Below are positions 18,686 to 28,324 of a stretch of DNA of 64,000 nt, one piece after another. The number at the start of each line of letters is the position of its first letter. The stretch's first letter is position 1. The DNA lies in NCBI RefSeq assembly GCF_000971275.1, contig NZ_LAPV01000153.1, positions 57,966 through 121,965 of the forward strand, written 5' to 3'. The notes under the pieces are model-generated. The model did no database searches, was not told the origin of the DNA, and saw nothing but the letters and a program-made list of their open reading frames with translations. Origin of the DNA: Devosia psychrophila (GTDB taxonomy: Bacteria > Pseudomonadota > Alphaproteobacteria > Rhizobiales > Devosiaceae). A program made the position numbers and the translations under genes.

Positions 18686-20924
18686 GACGCGCCTCCTACT
18701 CGCCGCGCTTTTATCCTCTGTCGTGCTTCCCGCACTGGCGCAACCGGTTCCGTTTGACATGACGCCGGAGAGCGACCTTCGGCAGACGCAGCCGCCTGCA
18801 AGCGCTCCCGCAGCAACGCCGGTAGCACCCCAGCCTGTTCTTCCACCCCGTTCGCAACATTTTCTGCTGCCGAGCGGCTCCTTCCGCCTGACAGGTGAGG
18901 AAAGCCGTCAGGCACTCGTGGTCTACCTCACCCAGGCGCAGGCTGAAGCACCGGCACGGCTGCAGCTTTCCTATCTCAATGCCGTGGTCGTCGCGCCCGA
19001 GGTTTCCCACCTCGATATTCGCGTCAACGGCACCGACCTAGGCCGCAGCGCCATCGCGTCGTCCTCAGCCCCCTCGGTGATTGCATTGGATCTGCCCGGC
19101 GGCCTGCTGCGGGCCGGGGCAAATACCATAGAGTTCTTGGCCAGCCAACGCCACCGCACCGACTGTACGGTGGCTTCCACCTACGAGTTATGGACGCAAA
19201 TCGATAGCAGCACCGCGATGTTGAGTCTGGAGGGCGCCGACCTCGGCCAGGTCCGCCAACTCGCCGACTTGGCTGCGGTCGGTCTCGATGCCAACGGCAA
19301 CACCACGATCCGGCTGATAACCCCCGATCTCACCCAGCCAGAAGCAACGCGGGTCGCCATAGATCTAGCGCAGAAACTGGCTCTGGCGCTGCGCGTGCCG
19401 AACCTGCATATCGAGCAGGCGGCAACGCTATCTGAGACGGCAATGCCCGGCGTGCTGGATGTCGTGCTCGGCCCCTCCGGCCAATTGCCTGACAGCTTGG
19501 TGCAATATGCGGCGCAGGCCGGCTCGGGCTCCATCGCCGCGCTGATACCGGTGCCGACCGGGGCAAATACACTGCTGGTGTCAGGTCCGGACTGGGCCAG
19601 CGTATCCCAGGCCACCGAGGCCATCATGACGGCAGCGCCGGTTTCGGACGGCCGTCCGCGCATCGACCTCCCCTATGCCATACCCACAATGCTGGGCGGG
19701 CAGGCCGTGTCGCTTGCCGATCTCGGCGTTCCGACGACAGAATTCAACGGTCGGCGCTATAGGACGCTCTTCCAGTTCGAATTGCCGCCCGACTTTTACG
19801 CCAATCTCTATGGTGAGGCCGAACTGGTGCTGGACGCCGCTTATTCCGGCGACGTGCAGCCGGGTAGCGAAATCGACATCTACGCCAACGGCCAGATCGC
19901 TTCGGCCACGCCCCTGTTGCGCACCGATGGCGGCATGCTGCGGCACACCATCATCCGCTTTCCGATGACCAACCTCCGGGCGGGCCGCAACGAGCTGGAA
20001 GTGGTCGTCAATCTCAACGCCCAATCCGACCAGGTATGCAGCCCGGGCTGGACCGGCGAGGCGCCGGTGCGCTTCGTATTCTCGTCCAGCACGCAGTTTC
20101 GTTTGCCGGACTATGCCAGGGCCGCGGCGCTGCCTAATCTGCAGGGATTGACTGGCTCTGCCTGGCCTTATGCCGAAGATCAACAAGTGCCTGTCGTGCT
20201 AGGAGAAGGTCCGCAGGCCGCCATGGCAGCGATGACCTTGCTGGTCCGGGCTGCTACTGCTTCGGGCAAGGTCTTGCCTGTAACGATCGCCTCCGAAGGT
20301 GTCCTGCGGCCCGAAGAGAATGCCATCCTGATCATGCCGCTACCAGAGATGTCGCAGCCGACGCTTGCCCGCATCGGCCTGTCGCACGGGGCTATCGCGA
20401 GCGGCGCAACCGATGAGGGTGCGGTCCTCGACCAATTCCGGTCGGGCGCCAGTCAGAGCAATGTGTTCAACGGTGCGGCCAGTTGGATGCTCGGGCGCGT
20501 CGGCCTGTCGCTCGATGACCTGCGCGTGCTTCCTCGTCGCGACGAGCCCTATCCTGTCGCGGCCGACAGCGTCGTACTGGCCCAATCGATGCAGCCGGAA
20601 GGTGGTTTGTGGACCGTGCTGACCGGCAATGACGAGGCGAGCATGCTTGCCGGCATGCAGCGACTGGCCGTGACCGCCCAGTGGCGGCAAGTCGGCGGGC
20701 GAGTCAGCACACTGGCGGCAACCGACACAAATGTCACTGCGGTGGAAACCGTCGCACCGGTGCTGAAGCTGACGCAGCCGTTTTCGATCTGGAACCTTCG
20801 CCTCGTAGCTGCCAACTGGTTCTCGGGCAATATTCTGATCTTTACCGCTGCCTTGGGCGCGGCGGCCATGCTGCTGATGCTGGCAACGGCATTGGCGCTG
20901 GGCAGAGTGGGGCGGCAAAAATGA
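18678..20924 (+). CDS. bcsB: Cellulose synthase regulatory/periplasmic subunit BcsB
   Basis: Periplasmic, membrane-anchored partner of BcsA, about 748 residues. I place the start at 18678 (MIRTRLLLAALLSSVVLPAL), where a signal peptide begins; the frame is open further upstream inside bcsA. Paired carbohydrate-binding and flavodoxin-like domains are expected, supported by SFRLTGEESRQALVVYLTQ and the later FQFELPPDFYANLYGEAEL. A single membrane helix ends the protein (NILIFTAALGAAAMLLMLAT), the anchor that contacts BcsA. It overlaps bcsA upstream and bcsZ downstream (ATGA). Confidence 0.93.
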   Translation: MIRTRLLLAALLSSVVLPALAQPVPFDMTPESDLRQTQPPASAPAATPVAPQPVLPPRSQHFLLPSGSFRLTGEESRQALVVYLTQAQAEAPARLQLSYLNAVVVAPEVSHLDIRVNGTDLGRSAIASSSAPSVIALDLPGGLLRAGANTIEFLASQRHRTDCTVASTYELWTQIDSSTAMLSLEGADLGQVRQLADLAAVGLDANGNTTIRLITPDLTQPEATRVAIDLAQKLALALRVPNLHIEQAATLSETAMPGVLDVVLGPSGQLPDSLVQYAAQAGSGSIAALIPVPTGANTLLVSGPDWASVSQATEAIMTAAPVSDGRPRIDLPYAIPTMLGGQAVSLADLGVPTTEFNGRRYRTLFQFELPPDFYANLYGEAELVLDAAYSGDVQPGSEIDIYANGQIASATPLLRTDGGMLRHTIIRFPMTNLRAGRNELEVVVNLNAQSDQVCSPGWTGEAPVRFVFSSSTQFRLPDYARAAALPNLQGLTGSAWPYAEDQQVPVVLGEGPQAAMAAMTLLVRAATASGKVLPVTIASEGVLRPEENAILIMPLPEMSQPTLARIGLSHGAIASGATDEGAVLDQFRSGASQSNVFNGAASWMLGRVGLSLDDLRVLPRRDEPYPVAADSVVLAQSMQPEGGLWTVLTGNDEASMLAGMQRLAVTAQWRQVGGRVSTLAATDTNVTAVETVAPVLKLTQPFSIWNLRLVAANWFSGNILIFTAALGAAAMLLMLATALALGRVGRQK

Positions 20925-21970
20925 AGGTTGCAGCCATGAGCCTCGTTCTCACCATAGCCGCCGGTGTCGCCGGGGCCAACGCCGCCAGCGTCATTCTGGC
21001 TGACGAATGGAAGAGCTACTTGCAGGGCTTCGTCACTGAAGACGGCCGAGTGGTGGATACTGCCAACAACGGCATCAGCCACAGCGAAAGCCAGGGTTAT
21101 GGCCTCGTCCTGTCCGTGCTTGCGGATGACCGAGCAACGTTTGAGCGCGTCTGGAGCTTCACCAAGACCGAATTGATGGTACGCGACGACGGGTTGGCGG
21201 GCTGGCGCTGGGATCCGGCTGCCTCGCCCAACCTGACCGATGCCAATAACGCCACCGACGGCGACATACTGATCGCCTATGGCCTGGCTCTTGCCGGCGA
21301 TGCCTGGTCGGAAACAAGCTTCACCGACCGGGCCCGCGAGATCGCAACCACCATCGGCAGCAGCATGCTCGTGGAAGCACATGGTATGACTGCCATTCTG
21401 CCTGGCGCGGCGGGCTTCAATGATCGCGCCGATGGCGTGGGACCGGTGCTCAATCCGTCATACTGGGTGTTCGAGGCGCTGACGGCATTTGCCAAGCTCG
21501 ATCCGAGCATCGACTGGAACGCCGTGTCGGAAACCGGCATCGAACTGGTTCGCCGTGCCCGCCTTAGCAAAACCGGCCTCCCACCAGACTGGCTGGTGTT
21601 GAACGACGACGGCACGGTGCGCCCGGCGCCCGATTTTCCAATCGAGTTCGGCTACAACGGCATTCGCATTCCGCTGTACATGATGCGGGCCGGGATCAAT
21701 CCCGTCCTGCTCGAACCGTTTCGGCAAAACTCCGATGCGGAGGGCCTTTACAAGATCGATCCGCTCACAGGCGAAAGACTCGAACCCATTTCCGAGCCCG
21801 GGTATCGGCTGATCGTGGCTGCGATGGACTGCATATCCAACGGCACCGTCGTGCCCGAAGAGCTCCGTACTCTCTCGCCCACCAGCTATTATGCCGCGAC
21901 GCTGCAGCTGCTGACGCTGGATTATTTGCGTCGCAGCCAGCCTTCTTGCATGACGCAGGCCGCCTCATGA
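20921..21970 (+). CDS. bcsZ: Periplasmic endo-beta-1,4-glucanase BcsZ (GH8)
   Basis: Cellulase of glycoside hydrolase family 8, 349 residues, that trims or proofreads nascent cellulose in the periplasm. A signal peptide (MKVAAMSLVLTIAAGVAGAN) is followed by the (alpha/alpha)6 domain. The general acid is Glu56 in GISHSESQGYG, and the conserved aspartates are in NATDGDILIAYGLA (113/115). Its start overlaps the bcsB stop and its stop overlaps the bcsK start, giving tight translational coupling. The length matches BcsZ/CelC of rhizobia. Confidence 0.93.
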   Translation: MKVAAMSLVLTIAAGVAGANAASVILADEWKSYLQGFVTEDGRVVDTANNGISHSESQGYGLVLSVLADDRATFERVWSFTKTELMVRDDGLAGWRWDPAASPNLTDANNATDGDILIAYGLALAGDAWSETSFTDRAREIATTIGSSMLVEAHGMTAILPGAAGFNDRADGVGPVLNPSYWVFEALTAFAKLDPSIDWNAVSETGIELVRRARLSKTGLPPDWLVLNDDGTVRPAPDFPIEFGYNGIRIPLYMMRAGINPVLLEPFRQNSDAEGLYKIDPLTGERLEPISEPGYRLIVAAMDCISNGTVVPEELRTLSPTSYYAATLQLLTLDYLRRSQPSCMTQAAS

Positions 21971-24129
21971 GGATCATCGTCTATTTCATCCTGGCAACGC
22001 TGGGCATCATCATCGGCTATTCCGCCTATGCACAGCAAACATCCCAGTCACATCTCGGCTCTGCTGACGTTGGGCCAATCCTTATTGCGCAGGCGCCCTC
22101 ACAGCCTGCTCCTGGCGTGACCACGACACTCGAAACGGCGCCGGCGAGCCCAATCTCAGCTCCGGTTGCCGGAACGCCGCCGGTCGCCACCACCGTGGCT
22201 GCGCCAGCAGCAGCCAGCCCCCCCGTGGACGAGACCGCTCTGCGCTATTTTGCCCGGCAAGGTGACACTGCCCGGATGCAGGCCGAGTTGGAACGACTGC
22301 GCAGCTTGCATCCCGGCTGGGAGCCACCGACCAATCTGCTTTCGGACGAGTATGTCCCCGATGCCGACATCGTTCGGATCTGGGATCTGTTCACCGCAGG
22401 CGACTATGCGGGCGTCCGCGCGGCCCTTGCCACCAAGCAGGCGGCCGATCCCAATTTCGTACCGTCCGACGATTTGCTGAAGAGCCTGGCACTTGGCGAA
22501 TCTGCACTGCGGCTGCGCAATGCGTCCGATGCCAAGCAGTACGAAACGGTCATTTCCGTCGCCGCCAACAATCCAGAGCTACTGACCTGCGAAGCCATCG
22601 ACAACCTGTGGCGGCTTGCGGAGGCGTTTGCCAACACCGGCAATAACCAGCGCGCCATTGACGCCTATGCCTATGTGCTCGGCAATTGCGATGACCCGGC
22701 GCAGCGCTATGCAACGGTGCAAAAGGCCATCGAGTTGCTCGACCGAGCCGACCTGCAGCCACTGCTGGCGCTGGAGCGGGCGGGTCCAGATGGCATCAGT
22801 GAATTCGCCGCGCTGCGCCTCGACCTGGCACGCCGTGCCGTGGCGGCGTCGCTTGAGGACGATGGCGAAGCCCCTCTGCCGGACGATATCGCGCTGCTTG
22901 AACAGACCGCACGGGACGGCGACAATGCAGAGGACATGCGGCTGCTCGGATGGTCGGAACTTGCTCAGAAACGCAATGATGCGGGCCGTCGCTGGTTCGA
23001 GGCGGCCATGGAGGCCGATCCTTCGGCGGAATCGGCCCAGGGCCTCGGTGCCGCACTGCTTGATTTGGGTGACCCGCAGGCAGCCGAGGCGGCGATTGCC
23101 GACTATGCGGACGACAACGATCAGATCAACGGCCTCTACCTAGACGCCTCGGCGGCCCTGCTCGCCCTGCAGCCGCGTATCGAGGTGGAGAGCGGCGTTC
23201 TTGGCAGGATCGTCTCAGCTGTGATGGCGGCACGCCGGGCGACTGCTGCCCAGGAGCTGGGCTGGTATGCCTATGATTTCCAACAGCCCGAGACGGCGGT
23301 GGAATGGTTCACCCTGGCCTTGCGCTGGCAGTCCGATCTCGAACCGGCCGCTTATGGGCTGATGGTCGCCTCCAATGCCCTTGGCGACGCGGCAACCGTC
23401 GAAAGTATCCGCACGCAGTGGGGGCCGAACTCGGCACGTATTGCAAGCTTCGGGCGCGATAGCGGGTCGGCGGCACCGCCTGTGCCGCAGCCGCGGCCGG
23501 TCCACCAGGCATCGTCCGCGTCGGTCGTGCGGGCGGTGCATTTGAGCCAGCCCCCCACCGCCACGACCCAGGCGACAACCGGCAGCAGTCAGAGCTCTTC
23601 GGCGTCACGTAGCTGCACCAAGTTCGTGCCGGCAGGCAGTCTTTCGTCCGGAGCAGCGCTCGGTCATGGGTGGTGCCTGATGCAGCTCAATCGACCGGCC
23701 CAGGCCGTCGATCATTTCAATCGCGCCTTGCAGTCGGGCTCAGAAAGCACGCGTAGCGACGCCGCCTATGGCCTGTCGCTGGCTTACGTCCGCCTGGGAT
23801 TGGCCGATAATGCTGCCGTTGCTGCCGCCACGGCGCCGATATCGGATCGCCAGGCGGTGGAACTTGAAATTGCGATTTATTCGGAGAAGGCCATCAGCGC
23901 CTATGACATCGGCGATTATCGCCGCGCGCTGGATGCACTCGATGAGCGCGCTCGATACGCCCCCGAGCGCAATGACCTGCTGACCCTGCGCGCCTGGAGC
24001 TATTATCATCTGAAGCGCTACCGGGAATCCCAGCGCATCTTCGAGGCTGTCGCAGCCACCGGGTACGGCGAGGCAGTGGGAGGCCTGCAGGCCGCCAATG
24101 CAGCACTGCTCGCGTCACAGAGCAACTAG
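21967..24129 (+). CDS. bcsK: TPR-repeat cellulose-export protein (BcsK-type)
   Basis: A 720-residue exported protein whose start at 21967 overlaps the bcsZ stop. A signal peptide (MRIIVYFILATLGIIIGYSA) is followed by a Pro/Ala/Thr linker and then tetratricopeptide-like helical repeats to the C-terminus (for example NPELLTCEAIDNLWRLAEAF and GWYAYDFQQPETAVEWFTLA). Unlike BcsC it has no C-terminal outer-membrane barrel: the last residues are still TPR. This matches the type III cellulose operons described for Agrobacterium-like bacteria, where the TPR protein is called BcsK; I use that name on family and position. Its stop overlaps the convergent glycosylphosphotransferase gene. Confidence 0.75.
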   Translation: MRIIVYFILATLGIIIGYSAYAQQTSQSHLGSADVGPILIAQAPSQPAPGVTTTLETAPASPISAPVAGTPPVATTVAAPAAASPPVDETALRYFARQGDTARMQAELERLRSLHPGWEPPTNLLSDEYVPDADIVRIWDLFTAGDYAGVRAALATKQAADPNFVPSDDLLKSLALGESALRLRNASDAKQYETVISVAANNPELLTCEAIDNLWRLAEAFANTGNNQRAIDAYAYVLGNCDDPAQRYATVQKAIELLDRADLQPLLALERAGPDGISEFAALRLDLARRAVAASLEDDGEAPLPDDIALLEQTARDGDNAEDMRLLGWSELAQKRNDAGRRWFEAAMEADPSAESAQGLGAALLDLGDPQAAEAAIADYADDNDQINGLYLDASAALLALQPRIEVESGVLGRIVSAVMAARRATAAQELGWYAYDFQQPETAVEWFTLALRWQSDLEPAAYGLMVASNALGDAATVESIRTQWGPNSARIASFGRDSGSAAPPVPQPRPVHQASSASVVRAVHLSQPPTATTQATTGSSQSSSASRSCTKFVPAGSLSSGAALGHGWCLMQLNRPAQAVDHFNRALQSGSESTRSDAAYGLSLAYVRLGLADNAAVAAATAPISDRQAVELEIAIYSEKAISAYDIGDYRRALDALDERARYAPERNDLLTLRAWSYYHLKRYRESQRIFEAVAATGYGEAVGGLQAANAALLASQSN

Positions 24130-25550
24130 CCCGCGTCCTTGTGTGCCTGTCGAGACAGCAGGGTGAGTACCAAGATCCAGATGTCGAGCTCCACGGACCA
24201 ATGTTCTATGTAGTGGAGGTCATACTGGGTGCGTCCCTCGATTTTTTCCTGGGTGGAAACATCCCCGCGAAATCCGTTGACCTGGGCCCAGCCCGTTATG
24301 CCCGGCTTGATGCGGCGCCGGCGGGCGTAGGTGGCATATCGAAGGCTCAGTTCATCATCGTGTGACAAGGCATGGGGGCGTGGGCCCACCAGGCTCATGT
24401 CTCCGACGAGGACGTTCAGGAGTTGCGGCAGTTCATCGATACTGGTGCGTCGAAGAAAATGCCCGAGGGGCGTAATGCGCGGATCCCGATGCACAGCCGG
24501 AAGCATGGCGCGCCCATCTTCGGTGACAGTCATCGAGCGGAACTTGTAGATATAGAATGGCTGGCCGTTAAATCCGCGGCGTTCCTGACGATAGAGCACC
24601 GGGCCGGGACTGGTCGCCCAGATCAAAAGCGCGACCACGGCAAGCACTGGCAAGAGAACGACCAGAGCGACACATGAGACAATAATGTCAAACGCTCGCT
24701 TGACCACCTGATCGCGGTCATCGAGTGGACGGCCCAGCATGCGAATGGAATTTGCTGGTCCCAGGGGGAGGACATCGAGCAGTTTGTAAGGCGAATTGCC
24801 GGACGTCGAAAATGGCGCATAGACAACGTTCAGCGCGTATTGCTGGCACGCGTCCACTACAGAATTTGCCCTTTCAACCTCGCCCAACTCTCCGACGACG
24901 AGGACGTGATCGCAGTGGCGTGCGATGCACAGCTTGGCAAATTCTGATAGTTCCTGCGCTCCGGCCGCAGCCTTGGCGGAAAGGGTGTGCGTAGCAACGA
25001 CCTGACATCCTTGCCGCCAGATATTGGCCTGATCCTGGAAGCGGGAGATAACATCCGCGTCGCCGACAAGGCCGACCCGCTCGATCTGAAATCGACCCGC
25101 TGCGAACATCATGCCAATGCCGCAATAAACCAGCAGGCGCGCGGACAGAAGTACGGCGGCGCCCAGCCCCCACCAAAGCCAAATTTGCGACATCGACGAC
25201 GACTGCCACATCAGCGGGCTTGCAAGATGATCGGTGATGCCGATGAGGGTCCAGCTAAACAGGATTTGTCCTGCCTGCACGCGCCTCTGGCCAGGAAATG
25301 CGAGGAAACGCTGCGCCGGACCGGCCGCGAACCAAGCATAAATTGCACCTAGAATCGTGGCCGCTATCAGGTCTTGGGCATGCCAGCCACTGCCGGTGGA
25401 CGTCGTCCAGCTAATGGTCAGCAACAGGAAGGTGGCAAAAGCGCCTTCCTGTGCCGCGACCGCAAAGCCGAGATAAGTGCGGCTGGCAACGGTAAATCGT
25501 CGGCGCCGCCGCTGGTCGCGCCTTGAGTAGATGAAGCTCTCCTGACTCAT
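24126..25550 (-). CDS. Polyprenyl glycosylphosphotransferase (WcaJ-type)
   Basis: Initiating enzyme of exopolysaccharide synthesis: it transfers a sugar-1-phosphate, most often glucose, from UDP-sugar to undecaprenyl phosphate. The 474 residues comprise four to five N-terminal membrane helices, a Rossmann-like middle domain ([15 protein letters not shown]) and the C-terminal catalytic domain, which includes [60 protein letters not shown] and GPRPHAL. All are signatures of the bacterial sugar transferase family. It faces the cellulose operon with overlapping stop codons. No other polysaccharide gene lies next to it, so its pathway partners are elsewhere. Confidence 0.92.
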   Translation of the reverse strand: MSQESFIYSRRDQRRRRRFTVASRTYLGFAVAAQEGAFATFLLLTISWTTSTGSGWHAQDLIAATILGAIYAWFAAGPAQRFLAFPGQRRVQAGQILFSWTLIGITDHLASPLMWQSSSMSQIWLWWGLGAAVLLSARLLVYCGIGMMFAAGRFQIERVGLVGDADVISRFQDQANIWRQGCQVVATHTLSAKAAAGAQELSEFAKLCIARHCDHVLVVGELGEVERANSVVDACQQYALNVVYAPFSTSGNSPYKLLDVLPLGPANSIRMLGRPLDDRDQVVKRAFDIIVSCVALVVLLPVLAVVALLIWATSPGPVLYRQERRGFNGQPFYIYKFRSMTVTEDGRAMLPAVHRDPRITPLGHFLRRTSIDELPQLLNVLVGDMSLVGPRPHALSHDDELSLRYATYARRRRIKPGITGWAQVNGFRGDVSTQEKIEGRTQYDLHYIEHWSVELDIWILVLTLLSRQAHKDAG

Positions 25551-26188
25551 GCACCAATACCATTACGGGGGTGGCACAGACCACCGAACCACTATTAAGA
25601 ACGTATTAACGGTTAGCATTCGTCGGCAGCCGTCGCACGCACCGTCGGGTACGAGGGTTAACGGTGGAACTGCGGTATTGCCTGTGCACAGTGCGGATCA
25701 TGCGTGTTAACGGAAACTGGCATCGGTCGCTGCCTGGCGTGGCGGGAGATGCGATGTAGATGGGTGTACTACCAAAGCCTAGAGCCAGCTCTGACATGAG
25801 CAACGCGAAAGCCATCCAATCTATTCTGCCGATGGGGCTTTCCACCTTGCTTCCGGCGGCAGCCTTACGTCAAACACGGCGCAGTTGCTGACTTTCGCCA
25901 TATGCCCTTGTTCGACCATTTCATGCCCAGCCGTCCGCCCAGCAGCATTGTGCGGCCAAAGACGTCCCATTTTTACCGGTCGCAATCATAGCCGTTGGGT
26001 GACCGCGGCCGGCAAGCCCTTAGCGCGTGCCGCGGGCGTGAGCAGGGCGGCGCCGATGGCATATGCAATACATCGGGCCGACGGATCGAAGGCGGAGCGA
26101 CGCCTAACGCGGTACGGGCGAGAGCCTCAAGATGACGGTGACGCGGCGCCCATATCGGCTCGATGTCAGCGTCGATCATTTCGAGTGT
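25551..26188. other. Intergenic stretch without a supported gene
   Basis: About 640 bases between the glycosylphosphotransferase start and the glycerol operon terminator. Short open frames exist on both strands but none has a ribosome-binding site, a recognisable domain or consistent codon use. The first 100 bases are AT-richer (ATTAAGAACGTATTAACGG) and probably hold the promoter of the glycosylphosphotransferase. I see no RNA gene or transposon end. Confidence 0.5.
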
Positions 26189-26216
26189 GAAAACGCCGGG
26201 GCGGTGGCCCCGGCGT
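26189..26216 (-). terminator. Rho-independent terminator of the glycerol operon
   Basis: On the minus strand ACGCCGGGGC-CACC-GCCCCGGCGT is followed by TTTTC, 10 bases after the glpV stop. The 10-base perfect stem and T run make a strong terminator for the whole glpR-V transcript. Confidence 0.85.
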
Positions 26217-26226
26217 CGGTGGATGG

Positions 26227-27963
26227 TTACTTTGCGGCTTCGGCCCAGCTCTTGACGAGCTCGTCATAGTCGACGGTGATGCCCTGTTCCTTCTCATTGG
26301 CGATGGGAAGTTGTGGAGCAAGGTTACCGGCGGCTACAGCGTCTGCGTTCCAATAGGCCAGATCGTGTTCTTCTGCGAGAACGGGGCCGAATTCACCCTG
26401 TACGCCAGCACGTTCCAGACGCTCCAGAACCTTTTCCTGCTCGGCGCAGAGCGAGTCCATGGCTTCCTGTGGCGTCTTGGCACCGGCGGCGGCGTCGCCG
26501 ATAGCCTGCCACCAAAGCTGTGCCAGCTTGGGGTAATCCGGAACGTTGGTACCGGTCGGCGACCACTGCAGGCGAGCTGGCGAGCGATAGAATTCCACCA
26601 GACCACCCAGCTTGGGCGCACGCTCGGTAAAGCTCGGGTCATCCAGCGTCGACTGGCGGATGAAGCTGATCGCCACATGCGCCTTCTTGAGATCGACGGT
26701 CTTGGAGACGACGAACTGCGCATAGAGCCAGGCGGCTTTGGCGCGGTCGTCGGGAGTGGACTTCAGGATGGTCCAGCTGCCCACGTCCTGGTAGCCGAGC
26801 TTCATCCCTTCCTGCCAATAGACGCCATGCGGGGAAGGAGCCATGCGCCACTTTGGCGTGCCGTCCTCGTTCATCACCGAAGTGCCGGCCTTGAGCATGT
26901 CGGCTGTAAACACCGTGTACCAGAAGATCTGCTGGGCGACTTCGCCCTGGGCAGGCACTGGACCGGCTTCGCCAAAGGTCATGCCCTGGGCAGCCGGAGG
27001 AGCGTAGGCCTTCAGCCAATCGAGATATTTGGTGATCGAATAGACCGCCGCAGGCCCGTTGGTATCGCCGCCGCGTGCAACGCAGGAGCCGACCGGCTGG
27101 CTGTTGGCATTGACCTTGATGCCCCATTCATCGACCGGTAGACCGTTGGGAATGCCCTTGTCGCCGTTGCCGGCCATCGACAGCCAGGCATCGGTGAAGC
27201 GCCAGCCGAGCGACGGATCCTTTTTGCCATAGTCCATGTGACCATAGACCGCCTTGCCGTCGATTTCGCGGCCGGTGAAGAATTCCGCGATGTCTTCATA
27301 GGCGCTCCAGTTGACCGGCACGCCGAGGTCGTAGCCATACTTGGCCTTGAAATCGGCCTTGTTGGTCTCATCGGCAAACCAGTCGGCGCGGAACCAGTAG
27401 AGGTTGGCGAACTGCTGATCCGGCAATTGATAGAGATTGCCGTCCGGCGCGGTGGTGAAGGACGTGCCGATGAAATCGTCGATGTCGAGCATCGGATCGG
27501 TGACGTCCTTGCCGGCATTGGCCATCCAGTCGGTCAGGTTGCGGGCCTGCTGATAGCGCCAATGAGTACCGATCAGATCGCTATCGTTGACATAGGCGTC
27601 GTAAATATTCTCGCCCGACTGCATCTGGGTCTGCAGCTTTTCGACGACGTCGCCTTCGCCGATCAGGTCATGGGTGACCTTGATGCCGGTGATGGCCTCG
27701 AAAGCCGGTGCCAGCACCTTGGATTCATACTCATGGGCGGTGATGGTTTCCGACACGACCTTGATTTCCATGCCGGCAAATGGCTTTGCCGCATCCTGGA
27801 ACCACTGCAGTTCTTTTTCCTGATCGGCGCGGTCGAGCACCGATAGTCCGTCGATTTCGCCGTCAAGGAAGGTTGTAATCCCCTCCGCACTCTGCGCCCA
27901 GGCGGGCGCCACCGAAAGCAGCAAGACAAGTGCTGCCGTGGATGTTAGTAGCCTGTTTCGCAT
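26227..27963 (-). CDS. glpV: Glycerol ABC transporter substrate-binding protein GlpV
   Basis: Periplasmic receptor, 578 residues, larger than typical sugar-binding proteins but usual for the GlpV family. A signal peptide (MRNRLLTSTAALVLLLSVAP, cleavage after AWA) is preceded by the ribosome-binding site GGGAGGA. Two-lobe features include YQLPDQQFANLYWFRADWFA and WTILKSTPDDRAKAAWLYAQ. It is the last gene of the glp operon, after glpU, ending at a strong terminator. Assignment to glycerol rests on the gene order glpD-S-T-P-Q-U-V, which matches the Rhizobium leguminosarum glycerol ABC importer; binding residues cannot be judged from sequence alone. Confidence 0.87.
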   Translation of the reverse strand: MRNRLLTSTAALVLLLSVAPAWAQSAEGITTFLDGEIDGLSVLDRADQEKELQWFQDAAKPFAGMEIKVVSETITAHEYESKVLAPAFEAITGIKVTHDLIGEGDVVEKLQTQMQSGENIYDAYVNDSDLIGTHWRYQQARNLTDWMANAGKDVTDPMLDIDDFIGTSFTTAPDGNLYQLPDQQFANLYWFRADWFADETNKADFKAKYGYDLGVPVNWSAYEDIAEFFTGREIDGKAVYGHMDYGKKDPSLGWRFTDAWLSMAGNGDKGIPNGLPVDEWGIKVNANSQPVGSCVARGGDTNGPAAVYSITKYLDWLKAYAPPAAQGMTFGEAGPVPAQGEVAQQIFWYTVFTADMLKAGTSVMNEDGTPKWRMAPSPHGVYWQEGMKLGYQDVGSWTILKSTPDDRAKAAWLYAQFVVSKTVDLKKAHVAISFIRQSTLDDPSFTERAPKLGGLVEFYRSPARLQWSPTGTNVPDYPKLAQLWWQAIGDAAAGAKTPQEAMDSLCAEQEKVLERLERAGVQGEFGPVLAEEHDLAYWNADAVAAGNLAPQLPIANEKEQGITVDYDELVKSWAEAAK

Positions 27964-28032
27964 GCGTAATCCTCCCTGGATTGCTATTGCAGAGGAGCGG
28001 TGACTTGCCGCGTCCGCTCCTCATTCGTCTCC

Positions 28033-28314
28033 CTATACAAACCGGAACACGCAAATTGCGTAGACCAGCGATAGGGCCAGTGCCCACCACAGCTGCGGGC
28101 CAATCAGCCCCAGCCATGCCAGATTGATAAATCCGCTGCCGAGCAGCGAGATGAAAAGCCGATCGCCGCGCGTCGTCTCGAAGCGCAGGATGCCGTGGCG
28201 CGGATTGCCGCCCGGCGAGAAATATTCCCAGACCGCCATGCCGATCAACAGCGCGGCAATGGTGCCGAAGAACAGCGCCGTCGGCAGCGTCCAGGCCATC
28301 CATGAAAAGTTCAT
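28033..28314 (-). CDS. glpU: Small membrane protein GlpU (DUF2160)
   Basis: A 93-residue protein with two predicted membrane helix regions: TLPTALFFGTIAALLIGMAV and, after a short polar loop (GNPRHGILRFETTRGDR), LFISLLGSGFINLAWLGLIG running into WWALALSLVYAICVF. The start at 28314 (MNFSWMAW) is set by the end of glpQ 10 bases upstream. DUF2160 proteins occur almost only in glycerol ABC operons, so it is probably an accessory membrane component of this importer, but no biochemical role is known to me. Confidence 0.8.
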   Translation of the reverse strand: MNFSWMAWTLPTALFFGTIAALLIGMAVWEYFSPGGNPRHGILRFETTRGDRLFISLLGSGFINLAWLGLIGPQLWWALALSLVYAICVFRFV

Positions 28315-28324
28315 CGCAACCTCC

